Shown: one piece after another, positions 26,442-39,969 of the stretch
Layout of the letters: each line of letters begins with the position of its first letter
Numbering within the stretch: position 1 is the stretch's first letter
Assembly: GCF_900103695.1 (NCBI RefSeq)
Contig: NZ_FNHF01000003.1
Span: 1-64,000, forward strand
Source: Sediminibacillus halophilus
GTDB taxonomy: Bacteria > Bacillota > Bacilli > Bacillales > Amphibacillaceae
DNA length: 64,000 nucleotides
Direction: 5' to 3'
The notes under the pieces: model-generated
The model's database searches: none
The model's input: the letters and a program-made list of their open reading frames with translations, nothing else
Told to the model about the DNA's origin: nothing
Translations under genes and position numbers: made by a program

Positions 26442-28538
26442 TTATGCTTTCGCCTTTATTTCCGGTACACCGACCTCGTTTCGCTTCAAGAAAAATTGCA
26501 AAGCCAGCAGGATGGCAAAGGCCGACAAACCGATGACATCAGAATAAGTTCCCGGATAAATCAATGTCAGCCCACCCGCCACGGCAAACAACCGTTCAGG
26601 CCAGTAAACTTTCCGGTACCAGTATCCGATCAATCCTGCTCCGATGGCAATCATTCCTGCCACTGCAGTAAACAGGATCCAAATAAGCTCTAAGATAGTC
26701 GTGTCAATCATCAACAACTGCGGCTGCAAGACAAACATATACGGAATGATAAATGCTGCGATCGCAATTTTGGCCGCATTAAGTCCAGTCCGTATCGGTT
26801 CTCCCGAAGCAATCCCCGCCGCGGCGAAGGCTGCCAGCGCCACCGGTGGCGTAATGTCCGCCACAATCCCGAAATAAAACACGAATAAATGAGCCGGTAA
26901 ATCAGCGACCCCTAACAAAATAATCGCAGGTGCAGCGATCGTCGACGTGATGACATAGTTGGCTGTAGTAGGTGATCCCATCCCCAGAATGATGGCCGCA
27001 ATCATCGTGAAGAAAAGGGTCAGCAAAATTTGTTCATTGGCCAGGGAAACAAGGCTGTTGGCCAGCTTCAGTCCTAAGCCAGTCTTGGTTACGACACCGA
27101 CAATAATACCGGCAGCTGCCGTTGCCGCCACTACAGCCAATGCCGTCCTTGCCCCGTCAACTAACGCATCCACCGATTCCTTAAAGTTACCGTCAAAGAA
27201 ATAGCTGACGATGATGGTGACGATAGCAGCGACTATCAGACTTTGGACAACAGACGGTCCGGCTGTGATGAAACCATATACCAGATAAAGCACGAAAACT
27301 GCTCCGAATACAATTGGATAAATTTTACGGAACCGATCCTCGCGCAGCACACCGACTAAAATCGTCGTCAAAATTCCATAAATGGCTGCCCGCATGACAC
27401 TTAATCCACTGCTTAAGAAGAAAACGATCGCTACGATGGGAAGCAGAAGGTAGATTTTCTTCAATACTTCCTTACGATCAGGAATTTCTTCATCAGACAA
27501 TCCCCTTAAACCCGTCCGCTTCGCTTCAAAATGCGTCATAATCCAGACGCCGGTAAAGTAGAGCAGGGCCGGAATGGCCGCAGCTTTTGCAATCGTCCAG
27601 TAGTCAATTCCGATAAACTCGATCATCAGGAAGGCCGCAGCACCCATGATTGGCGGCATCAATTGACCACCCGTTGAAGCAGCTGCTTCAACACCGCCGG
27701 CGAACTCTCGCCGATAACCAAGTCGTTTCATCATGGGAATGGTAAAGGAACCCGACGTGACCACATTGGCCACCGAACTTCCGCTGATGGTACCTTGCAA
27801 AGCACTGGAAAAAATCGCCACCTTTGCCGGTCCGCCGGTTCTTTTCCCGGCAAGAGACACGGCCAGATCATTGAAGTATTGGCCGACACCCGTTTTTACC
27901 AGGAAGGAACCAAATAACAGGAACAAGAAGATAAACGTGGAAGAAACAGCGATCGGCGTGCCGAGAATACCTTCTGTTGTGAAAAACATCGATTGAACCA
28001 GATTATCTAAGTTAACACCGCGGTGGATGAGAAACCCGGGCATTTGCCTTCCCCAGTAGGCATAAGCTAAAAAGGCTATAGCGATAATCGTAATCGGAAG
28101 ACCGACGGAACGCCGGGTTGCTTCCAAGACAAGGATCACGGCCAACGCTCCGACAATCAAATCCATTTGATTGATTTCGCCAGCTCTTCTAACAATCTCC
28201 TCGTACATCAATGGCCAGTAGGCGCCTACCCCAAAACCAAGCAACGCCAGGATGTAATCGTACCAGGCGACCTTTCCGCTGGCTCTCCCTTTTTTCGTAG
28301 CCGGGAAAAGTAAGAAGATGAGCACTAGTCCGAATCCGATATGGATGGAACGATGCATTTGCGCTGGTAGAGGATAAATAGTAGTGGCAAAGATTTGGTA
28401 TAAAGAAAAAGCCAACAGTCCGAAAAAGACCACTTTGGCCATCGTCCCGGTTAAAAACCGGTAGGATGATTCCTGGTCATATTGTTGCAGCAATTCTTGT
28501 TGTTTTTGTTCTGTAAGCGTTTCATTCTTAGCGCTCAT
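26442..28538 (-). CDS. TRAP transporter permease, fused small and large subunits
   Basis: 698 residues with about 16-18 membrane segments, the fused DctQM form that pairs with TAXI binding proteins. Visible family blocks: GTISGSSVANVVTSGSFTIP, AAASTGGQLMPPIMGAAAF and GMGSPTTANYVI in the M-type part. It imports an organic acid or similar solute, driven by a Na+ or H+ gradient. It is the last gene of a binding protein, DUF1850, permease operon; its ATG lies inside the last codons of DUF1850. The substrate cannot be told from sequence. Confidence 0.94.
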   Translation of the reverse strand: MSAKNETLTEQKQQELLQQYDQESSYRFLTGTMAKVVFFGLLAFSLYQIFATTIYPLPAQMHRSIHIGFGLVLIFLLFPATKKGRASGKVAWYDYILALLGFGVGAYWPLMYEEIVRRAGEINQMDLIVGALAVILVLEATRRSVGLPITIIAIAFLAYAYWGRQMPGFLIHRGVNLDNLVQSMFFTTEGILGTPIAVSSTFIFLFLLFGSFLVKTGVGQYFNDLAVSLAGKRTGGPAKVAIFSSALQGTISGSSVANVVTSGSFTIPMMKRLGYRREFAGGVEAAASTGGQLMPPIMGAAAFLMIEFIGIDYWTIAKAAAIPALLYFTGVWIMTHFEAKRTGLRGLSDEEIPDRKEVLKKIYLLLPIVAIVFFLSSGLSVMRAAIYGILTTILVGVLREDRFRKIYPIVFGAVFVLYLVYGFITAGPSVVQSLIVAAIVTIIVSYFFDGNFKESVDALVDGARTALAVVAATAAAGIIVGVVTKTGLGLKLANSLVSLANEQILLTLFFTMIAAIILGMGSPTTANYVITSTIAAPAIILLGVADLPAHLFVFYFGIVADITPPVALAAFAAAGIASGEPIRTGLNAAKIAIAAFIIPYMFVLQPQLLMIDTTILELIWILFTAVAGMIAIGAGLIGYWYRKVYWPERLFAVAGGLTLIYPGTYSDVIGLSAFAILLALQFFLKRNEVGVPEIKAKA

Positions 28539-29049
28539 GAATATTCACCCCTTTTAAAAGATGCCAGTTACTTTCATGAGTGGGGGTTATGGTAATGGAG
28601 GTACCCGCCCCGACATAGTCTTTAAGTAAATAGCTTTGATTTTGATAGATGATCTTATGATTTGCTCTTACCTGGCCGACTGCAAGGTTGATCTCCGAAA
28701 GAGAACCCTGCAAATTGGAAATATAGTATTTTCCGTCTTTCATCTCAAACGTCTCCCCTTCTCCTGCGTTTGAAGGCATGCCAATGGCAGTGTCCTCATA
28801 AATCAATTGATAGGGATAAATCGTCTCCTGGTTGATTTCATACTCTTCGATGACATCGGAAAGATGAACAGAGTGGGTGAACTTTATTTGAAAGTGATCA
28901 GTGTCGTTGACAGGCAAGTAGGCTAATATTTCATCGGTAAATGGATCTTGCAAAGCCAGTATATAGCGATAAGGATAAAACAGTAATACGGCTGTAGCAG
29001 CAAGCAAAAAAATACTAACTATGAACAGCCATCCTTTTTTCAGCGGCAT
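28528..29049 (-). CDS. DUF1850 protein, TRAP-TAXI accessory
   Basis: 173 residues. N-terminal signal anchor (LFIVSIFLLAATAVLLFY), then a small beta-rich extracytoplasmic domain with FTHSVHLSDVIEEYEI. DUF1850 proteins are encoded between TAXI binding proteins and fused TRAP permeases in many Firmicutes; their role is unknown. The end overlaps the permease start by 11 nt. Confidence 0.85.
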   Translation of the reverse strand: MPLKKGWLFIVSIFLLAATAVLLFYPYRYILALQDPFTDEILAYLPVNDTDHFQIKFTHSVHLSDVIEEYEINQETIYPYQLIYEDTAIGMPSNAGEGETFEMKDGKYYISNLQGSLSEINLAVGQVRANHKIIYQNQSYLLKDYVGAGTSITITPTHESNWHLLKGVNIHER

Positions 29050-29070
29050 ATATTATCCCTTCTAACATAA

Positions 29071-29203
29071 AAAGATGAGGGAGTCCACGCAGACAGGCTT
29101 TCTAATACCCGGGGGCAGCAAGACCGCCATAAAGAACGGAGCTGCTGCCGCAGGATATAAAAGCAGACCTGTGGAATGGGACATCCTCATCAGTACTCTT
29201 TTT
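29071..29203. repeat. Large imperfect stem-loop between TAXI protein and DUF1850 genes
   Basis: Nested inverted repeats: GATGAGG (29074-29080) with CCTCATC (29185-29191), ACAGG (29093-29097) with CCTGT (29168-29172), and GGCAGCA (29114-29120) with TGCTGCC (29143-29149). They fill the only large gap in the TRAP operon. It may act as an mRNA-processing or stability element that favours the binding protein over the permease, or be a small palindromic repeat. Confidence 0.65.
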
Positions 29204-29211
29204 GTCTTGTT

Positions 29212-30222
29212 TTACTGTTCGATTCCTTTTTCATCAAAATACTTTTTAGCACCTGGGTGCAAATCAATACCTACTCCATCAAGAGCAGTATCCGCAGAGA
29301 TAAATTCTCCCTTCGGATGGCTGATTTTATCGGTGTTTTCAAAAATGGCTTTCGTCACGTTATAAACAAGATCTTCGCTTAAATCGGCAGAGGTTACTAA
29401 CATTGCCTGTACAGCAACGGTTTTTACATCTTCTTCAAGGTCGTAAGTACCTTCCTTGATTGTGTCCTCTGCATAATAAGGATGCGAATCAATCAATTCC
29501 TGGACTTTTTCCTCATCAAAACGTACGATGTTGACATCTGTCGTAGCAGCCAGGCTCTCAACTGCTCCAGTCGGAGTACCGGAAGTGATGAAAGCAGCAT
29601 CGATGGTGCCGTCCTGAATACCGGAAGTAGAATCGCCAAAATCCAGGTCGCGTGCTTCGATATCATCCATGGAAAGACCGTAAACTTCCAGAATATCGGT
29701 CGCACTGGCATTTGTTCCGGAACCGGGAGCACCTACAGAGACAACTTTCCCTTCCAGGTCGGCAACGGTTTCAATTCCGGAGTCTGCTGTAGTGACAATT
29801 TGAATCGTTTCTGGATAAAGGGTTCCAATTGCCTGGATATTATCAATCTGATCACCCTCGAACATGACAGAACCTTCTGCCGCGTAAGCAGCAATGTCGG
29901 TTTGAGTGAAGGCAAGCTCGGCATCTCCGTCTCTCATTGTCTTCATGTTCTCAACAGAAGCACCCGTTGATTGTGCGTTTGCCTCGGCATTATCAAGATT
30001 TTCGTTGATAATTTGGGCAAAAGTACCGCCAAGCGGATAATATGTACCTTCTGTTCCACCTGTCAAAATGCTGAGAAATTGCGTTTCGCCGCTATCAGCG
30101 CTGTCGCCTTCTCCACTATCGCCACCGGAATCCGGATCAGCTTCCCCGCCGCCGCAAGCAGCTAGCAGCATGGATAAAGCAAACGACAAAACCAATATAA
30201 GTAACCATTTTTTCTTTTCCAT
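29212..30222 (-). CDS. TAXI family TRAP transporter solute-binding lipoprotein
   Basis: 336 residues. Lipoprotein signal with lipobox LLAAC near residue 23, a Gly/Asp/Ser-rich linker, then the TAXI domain beginning LSILTGGTEGTYYPLGGTFAQI and containing VSVGAPGSGTNASA. It captures the substrate outside the membrane for the permease downstream. The ATG at 30222 follows GGGGGAAGAG. Highly acidic after the signal, which fits a salt-tolerant host but is not proof. Confidence 0.93.
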   Translation of the reverse strand: MEKKKWLLILVLSFALSMLLAACGGGEADPDSGGDSGEGDSADSGETQFLSILTGGTEGTYYPLGGTFAQIINENLDNAEANAQSTGASVENMKTMRDGDAELAFTQTDIAAYAAEGSVMFEGDQIDNIQAIGTLYPETIQIVTTADSGIETVADLEGKVVSVGAPGSGTNASATDILEVYGLSMDDIEARDLDFGDSTSGIQDGTIDAAFITSGTPTGAVESLAATTDVNIVRFDEEKVQELIDSHPYYAEDTIKEGTYDLEEDVKTVAVQAMLVTSADLSEDLVYNVTKAIFENTDKISHPKGEFISADTALDGVGIDLHPGAKKYFDEKGIEQ

Positions 30223-31098
30223 ACTCTTCCCCCTTTTAAAAATATACTTCATTATAGCAAACCCATTATTTTAAATTCAAATGTTATTTGTCCCCTCGAC
30301 AAACTTCGAAGTTATTTTGCTTCCTTTCCTGCCCCTTCGATTCATAAAGTAGGGGAAGCAAAATCCAGCTGGATAGAACACAATTCATAAGAGAAGGGCA
30401 GAACGGTTTACTTTTTTCTAAGCAAAAAGAGGCCGGGACAAAAGCATGGCCACCAAATCAAAAACCGAATGAATTATAAAATTATAACTACCAACCAAAT
30501 TCTTTCGGTTTTTAGTTGCGTATTCTTGTTATATCCTGTTGTTTGATGTGTGCTTCGAATCGCTACGGCAAGATACTACGCGTTCCACGGGCACGGCTTC
30601 AACTTCCTCGGAAAGCACCAACCGCTTTCTTGCGGGATTTTCAGCTCGTGCTGTTCCCGTAGGAGTCTCCGTATCTTGTCTTCGCTACGTTTTCGTGGCC
30701 TGATATCTACTTTACCAAGACAAGATGAACAGAACTGTATTCTTTTATTGGCTGATAGGTATCTAAATAGAGAAGAAGACAAAAAATAACACGGAGGTTC
30801 CTTTATTCTTTGGAAATTGGATAATAAGGATAAAGAAGTACTCCTGGTCTCCATGCGGCTTCGCTTTCTATCCGTAGCGGCATGATGCAAAACAGAAAAC
30901 ACACCAGAAGAAGGTAACTCCATCCAACGGAGGCAAGGTATGTAGACTCCAGCGGCATGAGCGCGAGCTGAAGATCCACTTGGCAAAGCGATATTCTTTG
31001 CCAAGTTAGCTGAAGCCGTGCCCGCGGAAAGCGAAGTACCTTGCCGGAGTTGAAAGTTGCGCTTATCATAGCATCGAATGTTTTGCTTTTTGCTCATC
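30223..31098. repeat. Repeat-rich gap between the TRAP operon and guaB
   Basis: No gene found. Near-matching ends in opposite orientation (GGGACAAAAGCATGGCC near 30434-30450 and its inverse GGTCACGATGCTTTTGTCC near 31139-31157) enclose two units of the interspersed repeat family in inverted order: forward 30555-30690 and reverse 30923-31053. CGGTTTTT-type arms occur next to each end. No transposase frame is inside. Confidence 0.7.
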
Positions 31099-31132
31099 AA
31101 AAAAACCGAACGAATGATGATCGTTCGGTTTT
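31099..31132 (-). terminator. guaB terminator
   Basis: Stem AAACCGAACGA / TCGTTCGGTTT with a 7-nt loop and a T run on the minus strand, 42 nt after the guaB stop. It is also part of the repeat island border. Confidence 0.8.
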
Positions 31133-31173
31133 CGTTTTGGTCACGATGCTTTTGTCCAGTCTACTTCTGATGA

Positions 31174-32691
<1,518 letters not shown>

Positions 32692-32879
32692 TTATCCTAA
32701 GCGTACACCAAAAACTTATTGTTATTTACAATACGACAACCCTTTTGCTTTTTCAAGCATTTCTAAACAAATTCCGGCAGCGGAAAATCTTACTAGCGCA
32801 AACAAGGAGAAGGAAGGGTTTTCAAGATAAAAAGTTTAAATAATCAGTTTTTTTAAAGCGGTTGGAAAGGGTCTTACTC

Positions 32880-33836
32880 ATGTGGAAAAAAGAAGTAAAT
32901 GACTTTCTTACGTATCTGAAATCAGCAGAAACTTCTCAAACCTATTTGTATCGTTGTTATCAAACCATTCACCTGGAACAAGCAGAAGCAAAAAGCTACC
33001 AGAATTGCTATCGTTTTCTTTATTACTTAGAGCACGGGCGCACGTTTTACGAGACAAGCAGGAATGCTCCGCTCATGGTAAAGCCAATTCTGCTTTTTTA
33101 TGGCATGGTACATCTTTTAAAGGCCTGCCTGCTCACCAGGAGGCCGGACTACCCGGAAAATACAACGTTACTTGCCCACGGTGTGTCAACAAGAAAAAGA
33201 AAAAAACAACAGTATTCTTTTTGGAAGGACGAGGTAAAAATCCAGCATAACGGATTATTTCCTTACTTTTCTCATGTTTTATTTGATATAGACGCTCTCA
33301 AGGCGGGAAAAATAGCCATGCAACGTCTATTCGCCCATATTCCGGAAGTTAGCAGGCTGATCCGGTTCCATCATGGAAATACGCCGCTGATCAATATTGG
33401 CAGCTATGCGGAACAGCAACTACGCTTTCCTCTTTCTTGTCTGGATACTTATCATATGACCGAAACGAGTTTCCTAACGAAAATGGCCGCTTTCTTTCCT
33501 CCTTTTCTCGACAAAAAGACGACCAAAAATCATCTGGTCGTTGATTTGCCAGGACCCGTTTCCCCAGATTCTCATGGACCTGTTTTTATTAACTTGGAGG
33601 AGGAAGCAATATACTTTCCTTCTGGCAGAGATCAATTCACTGAATGGCATGAAATAATGGCACATTATTTGCTTCTTTACAATTTAAGCATGATTTGCCG
33701 TTATGAAACAGAGTGGTGGGGGGATTTACTGCACACTCTCCCAAATGAAGACCATCCATTTATCGTTCACTTTCTACAAGTCACTACTGAAAAAGTGCCT
33801 TTTCTGCTTGGCTGGTATTTGTATGACCAACAATGA
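32880..33836 (+). CDS. yaaC: YaaC-like protein
   Basis: 318 residues, soluble, unknown function. It is recognised as YaaC by size and by position between gyrA and guaB on the opposite strand. Visible conserved parts are LLFYGMVHLLKACLLT, HGVSTRKRKKQ and the C-terminal EIMAHYLLLYNLSMICRYE. The ATG at 32880 is chosen, with GGAAAGGG about 9 nt before it; a TTG 18 nt upstream is possible. Confidence 0.87.
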   Translation: MWKKEVNDFLTYLKSAETSQTYLYRCYQTIHLEQAEAKSYQNCYRFLYYLEHGRTFYETSRNAPLMVKPILLFYGMVHLLKACLLTRRPDYPENTTLLAHGVSTRKRKKQQYSFWKDEVKIQHNGLFPYFSHVLFDIDALKAGKIAMQRLFAHIPEVSRLIRFHHGNTPLINIGSYAEQQLRFPLSCLDTYHMTETSFLTKMAAFFPPFLDKKTTKNHLVVDLPGPVSPDSHGPVFINLEEEAIYFPSGRDQFTEWHEIMAHYLLLYNLSMICRYETEWWGDLLHTLPNEDHPFIVHFLQVTTEKVPFLLGWYLYDQQ

Positions 33837-33843
33837 AAAAGCA

Positions 33844-33868
33844 GCCCCTCTGTATAGCTAAGAGGGGT
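33844..33868 (+). terminator. Weak terminator after yaaC
   Basis: Stem CCCCTCT / AGAGGGG with a 9-nt loop, followed by TTC only. Confidence 0.4.
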
Positions 33869-34144
33869 TCATTCCGGCCAATGGTATGCGCGGACACATG
33901 CTCAGCCACGGCACTACCGTTCTAGGACGAGAAAGTCCGCTACAGCATTTTACCAGGAGACACAGACCCAGTCGCCGAAGTTCTCGTTCGGTTCCCCCCT
34001 GGAATCAGTTGTCCTCCATTCCAATCTACAAAGAAGCGACGATCTTTATTCATTTTTTTAAAGCTAGGATGGTTTTTGAGCATCCTCCCATACAAAAAAG
34101 GCTTGAAAAAGCTTGGAAAGCCCTTCAAACCTCAGAATGTTAGT
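33869..34144. other. Gap between yaaC and the HD-GYP gene, no gene seen
   Basis: An 85-codon frame on the plus strand (33886-34143) has no ribosome site and an unusual His/Arg/Ser-rich composition. The last 24 codons (MVFEHPPIQKRLEK...) look more protein-like and could be a remnant. I do not call a gene. Confidence 0.35.
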
Positions 34145-35230
34145 TCAGGATAAAATTTCTTCTATGTAGAGCGACCGGTCATCCTTCAAGGAGATAACCT
34201 GCTGGTCGGATTGGAGTCTAACCATTGGCCTTGTCGGATGTTTTGCTTCGATAAATACGATTTCTGCCTGTTGCTTGTTGGACAGAGTCACCTTGGTACC
34301 TGTTCCAAAATTCGTCAAACTGCTGACAAAGTTCTCTACTAAAGGATGGTCCAATTTACCAAATTGTTCATACAGCATTTCTTCAATAACCTTAAACGGG
34401 GACTGTGGTTTCTGATAAACACGTTCAGCAGTCATTGCATGGTAAATGTCACTGATGGCAATAAACCGGGCATATGGATGAATCTTCTCGCCTGCTACTC
34501 CGAGTGGGTATCCGCTGCCGTCCAGCCTTTCTTGATGCTGAAGTATGGCCAATTTCATTCCTTTGGAAAGGGAAGATACAGTCTCTACAAAGCGATAGGA
34601 GTAAACCGGATGCTTTTTGATTTCTTCGTATTCAGCCGTATTAAGCGGGCCTGCTTTAAAAAGGATACGATCATCGATTTTCGCCATGCCACAATCGGCT
34701 AGAAAGCCCGCTATGCCTATTTGTATCCATTCATGCTTGTAGTTGCTTTTCTTTGCTAAGAAGGCAGACAGCAATCCCACCATGACAGCATGATGGTAAA
34801 AATAGTCCTTCCCAGTTGAAAGCTTATGCAAATTATAAAGCCTCAACCCGATTTCATCGACTCTTTCCAGCAAAGGAACGATCAGCTTTCTGACTTGGTT
34901 GATCTGCAGCTTTTTGCCGTTCCTCCAGTCGGTAAACATCCGTTTGTATTGTTGGACCGTCCATATATAAAAATCGGTAAAAGGCAGGTCAGAAGGAACA
35001 TTTTTTTCCTCAGCCTGGGCCTCTACGACCTCTTTTTTGCCGGGAATGTACGGTTTTCCATCTTCCAGGCGGGAAAACACTTCCACTTCATCGATAAGAA
35101 AACGATGTAAAATATCTATCAATTCATCAGTTAAAACAGTTTTTCCATGCATGATCGGGCGTCCGGTTTTACCGATAAGATCTTTGACAACCACACAGCC
35201 TGGAACTAACTGAGACGGATGCACCTTCAC
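34145..35230 (-). CDS. HD-GYP domain protein with altered metal ligands
   Basis: 361 residues. The N-terminal ~130 residues resemble the DUF3391-like region found before HD-GYP domains. The HD-GYP core keeps H146/H147, KKHP (205-208), DGSGYP (237-242) and SDIYHAMTAER (260-270), but the signature HD is A178-D179 (FLADCGM) and the usual HHE reads HQE (232-234). HD-GYP proteins hydrolyse cyclic di-GMP; loss of the HD histidine makes catalysis doubtful, so this may be a sensor or binder. It lies just downstream of gyrA, away from any GGDEF gene in view. Confidence 0.85.
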   Translation of the reverse strand: MKVHPSQLVPGCVVVKDLIGKTGRPIMHGKTVLTDELIDILHRFLIDEVEVFSRLEDGKPYIPGKKEVVEAQAEEKNVPSDLPFTDFYIWTVQQYKRMFTDWRNGKKLQINQVRKLIVPLLERVDEIGLRLYNLHKLSTGKDYFYHHAVMVGLLSAFLAKKSNYKHEWIQIGIAGFLADCGMAKIDDRILFKAGPLNTAEYEEIKKHPVYSYRFVETVSSLSKGMKLAILQHQERLDGSGYPLGVAGEKIHPYARFIAISDIYHAMTAERVYQKPQSPFKVIEEMLYEQFGKLDHPLVENFVSSLTNFGTGTKVTLSNKQQAEIVFIEAKHPTRPMVRLQSDQQVISLKDDRSLYIEEILS

Positions 35231-35279
35231 CTTTTTCCACCCCTTTTATCCGTATGTAATCAACTTCTTAATGTGGCAG

Positions 35280-35313
35280 AACGGGCTGATCTGTTTGCAT
35301 CAGTCAGCCCGTT
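35280..35313 (-). terminator. Hairpin after gyrA
   Basis: Stem AACGGGCTGA / TCAGCCCGTT with a 14-nt loop, 22 nt after the gyrA stop. No T run, so it may be a weak or Rho-independent-like end only. Confidence 0.45.
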
Positions 35314-35335
35314 TCCACCTGGAATTTATTTTGCT

Positions 35336-37879
35336 TTATTCTTCTTCTTCCGCTTCTTCTTCCAGAACCTCTTCTACTTCTTCAGGTTCGACCGGCACTT
35401 GTTCGTTTTCATTGACGGTTTCCGGCGGTAATTCTTCCTCGATTTCTTCCTCTGTTTCGATTCGGGCCACCGTCGCCACTTCTTCACCTTCCTGTACTCT
35501 GATCAAGCGGACACCTTGTGTGTTACGGCCAGTAATCGAAATTCCTTCGACCGGCATCCTGATCAACACACCTGCTTCGGTGATGATCATGATATCTTCC
35601 TCGCCTGTCACCGCTTTGACTGCTACAATCTTGCCGGTTTTATCGGTAAGGTTGGACGTGAATATTCCTTTCCCGCCACGGTTGGTTATCCGGTACTCTG
35701 CCGCAGGAGTTCGCTTTCCATACCCCTTGCTGGTAACATTCATGACATGCAGCCCATCTTCGATGATTTCCATCGAGACTACCTTATCGTCACCTCTTAA
35801 GGAAATTCCTTTTACTCCCGAAGCAGTACGACCCATAGAACGGATTTGATCTTCAGGAAAACGGATCAAATACCCATTTTGGGTTCCAATCATAATATGC
35901 TTCGTCCCATCTGTCAGTCGTACAGATATTAATTCGTCGTCCTCGCGAAGATTGAGTGCGATCAATCCGCCTTTACGGATGTTGGCGAACTGAGACAACT
36001 GGGTTCGTTTCGATATCCCTTGTTTCGTCGTAAAGAACAAGTAATGATCGTCCTTGAACTCATCCACCGTAATAACAGCATTGACCCATTCATCTTTTTC
36101 GATTTCCAAAAGGTTGATGATCGGTATTCCTTTGGCTGTTCGTCCGAATTCAGGGACCTCATAGCCTTTGGAACGGTAAACCTTCCCTTTGTTCGTGAAA
36201 AAGAGAATGCGGCTATGGGTGGAAGCAGAAACTAAATGTTCTACGAAATCATCATCGTTAGTTCCCATGCCCTGGATGCCTCGTCCTCCGCGCTTTTGTG
36301 CACGGTAAGTGGAAGATGGCAAGCGTTTGACATAACCTTGGTGCGTTAAGGTGATGACGATGTTCTCTTCTGGAATAAGATCCTCATCCTCGATGAAATC
36401 TGTTCCGCCTATAACAATCTCGGTCCTTCTTTCATCACTGAAACGCTCTTTTATTTCCGTTAGCTCTTCCCGGATGATTTCCAGCACTTTCTCATCATCT
36501 GCCAGGATGGCCCGCAGCTCTTCGATCAACTTGATCAGTTCCTGGTACTCTTCTTCGATTTTTTCTCTTTCCAGTCCGGTTAGACGCTGTAGTCTCATAT
36601 CCAAAATGGCCTGTGCCTGTTTTTCAGATAGTTCGAACTGATTCATCAAACCTTCTCTGGCGATATCGGTCGTTTTAGATTGGCGAATTAGGGTAATTAC
36701 TTCATCAAGATGATCAAGGGCAACCCGCAAGCCCTCCAAAATATGCGCTCTAGCTTCGGCCTTTTTCAGCTCATAAGCTGTCCGGCGTTTGATTACCACT
36801 TTCTGATGCTCCAAGTAATGCTGGAGTGTTTGTTTCAGATTGAGAACTTTTGGATGACCATCCACCAATGCCAGCATGTTGATGCCGAAAGAAGTCTGCA
36901 GCGCTGTTTGTTTATAAAGGTTGTTTAAAATGACGTTCGGATTGGCGTCTCTGCGCAGCTCTATGACCACTCTCATGCCTGTCCGGTCGGACTCATCACG
37001 CAGGTCGGTAATACCCTCCAACCGCTTGTCCCGCACTAGATCAGCGATTTTTTCCACTAGTTTCGCTTTGTTCACCTGGTATGGCAGCTCCGTCACAATA
37101 ATATCGGACTTACCATTTGCATGTTCTTCAATCGTCGCTTTTGCCCGGATGGTAATCGATCCCTTACCGGTTTCAAACGCTTTTCTGATTCCGCTTCGAC
37201 CTAAAATCTGGCCTGCCGTCGGAAAGTCTGGGCCAAATATATGGTTTTCCATCAGTTCCTCGATTGTAATATCAGGATCGCGGCTGACAGCAAGCACTGC
37301 ATCAATCGTTTCACCCAAATGGTGCGGAGGGATATTGGTCGCCATTCCTACCGCAATTCCCGAAGCACCGTTGACAAGCAGATTAGGAAAACGGGCAGGG
37401 AAGACGACAGGCTCTTTTTCTGAACCATCATAGTTATCAGTATAGTCAATGGTATCCTTGTTGATATCCCTCAGCAGTTCCATCGATATTTTCGACATTC
37501 TTGCTTCCGTATAACGCATGGCGGCTGCGGAGTCGCCATCGACGGATCCGAAGTTGCCGTGCCCGTCAACGAGCATGTAACGGTAACTGAAATCCTGTGC
37601 CATTCTAACCATCGCTTCGTACACGGCAGAGTCACCATGCGGATGGTACTTACCGATAACTTCTCCAACGATTCTCGCCGACTTTTTGTATGCTTTATCA
37701 GCATGCATACCTAAGTCATTCATCGCATATAAAATACGTCTGTGTACTGGTTTCAATCCGTCCCGGACATCGGGAAGGGCTCGTGAGACAATAACACTCA
37801 TGGCATAATCCAAAAATGAGGTTCTCATCTCCTGGCTAATATTTATTTCTTGAACTTGCGGACGTTGTTGATCCACCAT
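35336..37879 (-). CDS. gyrA: DNA gyrase subunit A
   Basis: 847 residues. Catalytic Tyr123 in [10 protein letters not shown], a quinolone-region [10 protein letters not shown] (80-88) with Ser84 and Glu88, and the GyrA-box [11 protein letters not shown] before the C-terminal DNA-wrapping domain. With GyrB it introduces negative supercoils. The final 38 residues are strikingly acidic (21 Glu). It follows gyrB by 132 nt in the conserved origin cluster. Confidence 0.98.
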   Translation of the reverse strand: MVDQQRPQVQEINISQEMRTSFLDYAMSVIVSRALPDVRDGLKPVHRRILYAMNDLGMHADKAYKKSARIVGEVIGKYHPHGDSAVYEAMVRMAQDFSYRYMLVDGHGNFGSVDGDSAAAMRYTEARMSKISMELLRDINKDTIDYTDNYDGSEKEPVVFPARFPNLLVNGASGIAVGMATNIPPHHLGETIDAVLAVSRDPDITIEELMENHIFGPDFPTAGQILGRSGIRKAFETGKGSITIRAKATIEEHANGKSDIIVTELPYQVNKAKLVEKIADLVRDKRLEGITDLRDESDRTGMRVVIELRRDANPNVILNNLYKQTALQTSFGINMLALVDGHPKVLNLKQTLQHYLEHQKVVIKRRTAYELKKAEARAHILEGLRVALDHLDEVITLIRQSKTTDIAREGLMNQFELSEKQAQAILDMRLQRLTGLEREKIEEEYQELIKLIEELRAILADDEKVLEIIREELTEIKERFSDERRTEIVIGGTDFIEDEDLIPEENIVITLTHQGYVKRLPSSTYRAQKRGGRGIQGMGTNDDDFVEHLVSASTHSRILFFTNKGKVYRSKGYEVPEFGRTAKGIPIINLLEIEKDEWVNAVITVDEFKDDHYLFFTTKQGISKRTQLSQFANIRKGGLIALNLREDDELISVRLTDGTKHIMIGTQNGYLIRFPEDQIRSMGRTASGVKGISLRGDDKVVSMEIIEDGLHVMNVTSKGYGKRTPAAEYRITNRGGKGIFTSNLTDKTGKIVAVKAVTGEEDIMIITEAGVLIRMPVEGISITGRNTQGVRLIRVQEGEEVATVARIETEEEIEEELPPETVNENEQVPVEPEEVEEVLEEEAEEEE

Positions 37880-38011
37880 GGGATTACCTCCTAATCAAAA
37901 TGAGGAAGAGAGACTTGGCCATAGGAACGCATAATCGTTGAGCAGGGCATTCCATTACAAGCCAGTCTCTGCAAAATGTTTCTCTATTTCGTTACGTGAA
38001 AAGCTGGGAAA

Positions 38012-39937
<1,926 letters not shown>

Positions 39938-39969
39938 CTACACTTCTCAAGGGTTTGATCCTTTGGTTT

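Noticed and set aside
30576-31100. Long minus-strand frame (about 174 codons) in the repeat island
   Set aside because: It runs through two inverted repeat units; the apparent coding capacity comes from GC-rich repeat sequence with no ribosome site or family.
33886-34143. 85-codon plus-strand frame between yaaC and the HD-GYP gene
   Set aside because: No ribosome site, His/Arg/Ser-rich composition in the first 45 codons and no recognisable family; at most a remnant at its end.
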